A stretch of DNA of 30,966 nucleotides. Origin: Oscillospiraceae bacterium (lineage in GTDB: Bacteria; Bacillota; Clostridia; Oscillospirales; Ruminococcaceae). The stretch covers positions 1 to 30,966 of the forward strand of contig CAAGDT010000153.1 of the NCBI GenBank assembly GCA_900768675.1, written 5' to 3'. Below the pieces are notes generated by a model. That model was given only the letters and a program-made list of their open reading frames with translations. It ran no database searches and had not been told where the DNA came from. The translations under genes were made by a program, and so were the position numbers. Below are positions 29,141 through 30,966 of this stretch, piece by piece (positions within the stretch are counted from its first letter, which is position 1; every line of letters begins with the position of its first letter).

Positions 29141-30966
29141 ATGGCAGACGTTTTTATCAGCCATAGTTCAAAGGACAAGGAAATTGCCGAAATAATCTGT
29201 AATTCCCTTGAAGCTCATGGAATAAAGTGCTGGATAGCGCCGAGAGATATCTGCGGGGGAGAGGACTGGTCGGCGGCAATCACCGACGCAATACGCAATT
29301 CAAAGGTGTTTATAGTTGTATTCAGTAAAAATTCCGCACAGTCAACACAGGTGCCCCGTGAAATCGCACTGGCGGATAAAACCCATTCCCGCATTATTCC
29401 CTATAAGATTGACGATACAGAGCTTTCGGACAGCTTCGAGTATTACCTGACGACAAACCATTGGGTAAACGCAAGCGCTGCTTCCGGAAATTATAACGTT
29501 GAGGGTCTTGTTGCAGCCGTAACAAGCGCCCTTGGCGTTGATACCGGCGCAAACGTTACGGTAAATAATGTTGTCATAAATATGGCTTCAATAAATCAGA
29601 GCTTTGTTTCTTCGGGACAGTCTGCTCCGGTACAGCCCGCACCTGCTCCGGTACAGCCCGCATCCGCTCCCGTACAGCCTGCACCTGCCAAAAAGCCTAT
29701 TTCCAAAAAAACGGCTCTTATAATTGAGATTTCTGTGGCATTTGTTCTGATTGCAGCCGCTGTTTTCTGGGGAATTATACTTATGGGCAATAAGGGCGGG
29801 CAGGATTCTGAGGAAGCCGATAACAGCGCCGGCGGCGAAGGTACAGCTGTTGTTACTGAGGAAGAAAAGGCAGAAACCGTAACCGAAGCCGATACAGAAA
29901 CCGATACTGATAATTTAAATCCGGAGGACATAATTTACAGCCCCGCTGATTTTGAACCCTACGAGAGCTATAAAGCAACAATATTCAGCGGAAATGGCGA
30001 AGGCTTTACCGTCCTGGGCGAACAGCTTGACACAGGTATAATGCTGAATGCAGGGCAGGGCTCGTATATACTCTATTATAATCAGGGCGGCTTTGATAAG
30101 CTGAGGTTTACCCTTGCACGAGTGGACAATACCAGCAGAGGGAAAAATACCGTAAGGGTTTTCCTTGACGGCGAGGAGCAGAAGCTTATCGGCACAGACA
30201 GCGATTATATGCCTACGGATTTTGAGTATGATATAAGCGGCGTAAAGCAGATAAAAATTGCAATCGACCAGCACCATATCGTAAGCGCCGATTACGTTCT
30301 TTATGATATTTCTATGAGCAGGGGCAGTACAGCGCCCGGTGAGGAGCAGAAAAGTACCGCTGCCGACGATATTGCCTCTTCTCCTGTGGATAAGCAGCCC
30401 TACGAGGTATGTTACGCAGATATTTTAGCAGACGATAAAAACGATAGCTTTACAGTTCTTCGTGAGGCTTACAATAACGGCATTATACTTAAGGGAAATC
30501 AGGAATCCTACGTTATTTTTGACAACAGGGAGGAATACGAAAAGCTTTCCTTTACTCTTTGCAGAGTTGATAATACCGCAAGAGGAAATGTTGGTGTAAA
30601 GGTTTTCCTTGACGGCGAGGAGCAGAAAAAAATTGAAACCGATGAATACTATATGCCGGAGGATTTTGAGTACGACATCAAAGGGGTAAAGCAGATAAAA
30701 ATTGCTGTTGAACGGAATGTTCTGGTGGGAGCAGAGCTTGCGCTTAAGGATATTTATTTCACAAAGAACGGCGCTGAGCCGGAAAAGCAGGTTAAGGAGA
30801 TAAACGCTCCCGACCTTGCCAATGCTCCCGTGGAAAAGCCGCCCTATGAGGTGTGCGACGCAAGGGTTTTAGCTGACGACAAAAATGATAGCTTTACGGT
30901 TCTTCTCAGGGATTACAACAACGGCATTGTACTTAAGGGAAATCAGGAATCCTACGTTATTTTTGA
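29141..30966 (+). CDS. TIR-domain transmembrane protein with repeated C-terminal domains (partial)
   Basis: Open for 608 codons to the window edge, so the C-terminus is missing. Residues 1-130 are a TIR domain: ADVFISHSSKDKEIAE at the start, KCWIAPRDICGGEDW, and VFIVVFSKNSA leading to VPREIALA, whose Glu74 fits the catalytic glutamate of NAD-cleaving TIRs. A Pro/Ala/Val linker with three APVQPA units (about 163-183) leads to one transmembrane helix (about 191-215). An acidic Thr/Glu region then precedes tandem 148-residue repeats resembling NPCBM-type carbohydrate-binding modules. The TIR domain would be cytoplasmic and the repeats extracytoplasmic. Own promoter; no neighbour within the window suggests a defence operon. 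Confidence 0.82.
   Translation, partial: MADVFISHSSKDKEIAEIICNSLEAHGIKCWIAPRDICGGEDWSAAITDAIRNSKVFIVVFSKNSAQSTQVPREIALADKTHSRIIPYKIDDTELSDSFEYYLTTNHWVNASAASGNYNVEGLVAAVTSALGVDTGANVTVNNVVINMASINQSFVSSGQSAPVQPAPAPVQPASAPVQPAPAKKPISKKTALIIEISVAFVLIAAAVFWGIILMGNKGGQDSEEADNSAGGEGTAVVTEEEKAETVTEADTETDTDNLNPEDIIYSPADFEPYESYKATIFSGNGEGFTVLGEQLDTGIMLNAGQGSYILYYNQGGFDKLRFTLARVDNTSRGKNTVRVFLDGEEQKLIGTDSDYMPTDFEYDISGVKQIKIAIDQHHIVSADYVLYDISMSRGSTAPGEEQKSTAADDIASSPVDKQPYEVCYADILADDKNDSFTVLREAYNNGIILKGNQESYVIFDNREEYEKLSFTLCRVDNTARGNVGVKVFLDGEEQKKIETDEYYMPEDFEYDIKGVKQIKIAVERNVLVGAELALKDIYFTKNGAEPEKQVKEINAPDLANAPVEKPPYEVCDARVLADDKNDSFTVLLRDYNNGIVLKGNQESYVIF
29943..30966 (+). repeat. Three in-frame 444-bp repeats inside the TIR-domain gene
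   Basis: Equivalent codons recur every 444 bp; for example the FTVL motif begins at 30005, 30449 and 30893. Each unit contains a VDNT(S/A)RG motif, VFLDGEEQK and DFEYDI(S/K)GVKQIKIA where the window reaches it. Units two and three are much closer in DNA sequence than unit one, pointing to recent duplication. The third is cut by the window edge. Confidence 0.85.

Noticed and set aside
29596..29931. Minus-strand reading of 111 codons with Cys/Gly/Ala repeats
   Set aside because: It lies inside the TIR gene; its repeat pattern is the complement of the APVQPA linker, and it has no ribosome site.

Overview
The window looks like chromosomal DNA of a gut-associated low-to-mid-GC Firmicute, most probably a Ruminococcus-like member of the Oscillospiraceae. 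Clues are the near-consensus sigma-A promoters and strong Shine-Dalgarno sites, an L10 leader before rplJ-rplL, a DUF4317 protein, a Noc-type ParB, a bile-salt-hydrolase-like enzyme, and a phosphofructokinase with pyrophosphate-type signature residues. The lineage is inferred from gene content; no database search was possible.

Layout. 1-2.2 kb: a Fur-family regulator (probably Zur) and an overlapping znuC-znuB zinc/manganese uptake operon behind a promoter with a palindromic operator. 2.3-4.7 kb: a membrane-anchored acidic protein, a CmpB-family membrane protein and an HD-domain hydrolase, ended by a strong terminator. 4.8-10 kb: a three-gene ABC-2 exporter operon (minus strand) divergent from a NarL-type histidine kinase/response regulator pair (plus strand), with a palindrome in the shared control region. 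10.1-12.6 kb: DUF4317 protein, L10 leader, rplJ, rplL. 12.6-16.3 kb: a DUF2087-like small protein, an Amt ammonium transporter fused to a PII domain (with an attenuator-like leader), a pyridoxal/pyridoxamine kinase, a degenerate 19-20 bp tandem repeat and tRNA-Pro(GGG). 16.5-22.1 kb: bile salt hydrolase, a TfoX C-terminal-domain protein with a cation/proton antiporter, pheA, and a PASTA-domain pseudokinase. 22.2-25.5 kb: a small unknown protein, noc flanked by two related palindromic AT-rich repeats, and the phosphofructokinase. 25.6-28.9 kb: an unknown membrane protein with a large zinc-ribbon, Q/P-rich protein. 29.1 kb to the end: a TIR-domain transmembrane protein with repeated C-terminal domains, cut by the window edge.

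Most genes are housekeeping or physiological: metal, nitrogen, vitamin B6, Phe, glycolysis, translation, bile tolerance and chromosome organisation. The least ordinary items are the pseudokinase that has lost Lys, HRD and DFG residues; the Amt-PII fusion with a conditional-terminator-like leader; a near-perfect Noc-binding-site-like sequence about 6.5 kb from noc; the paired palindromic repeats around noc; and the TIR-TM-(148-residue repeat) protein. No CRISPR array, prophage, transposase or integrase was seen.
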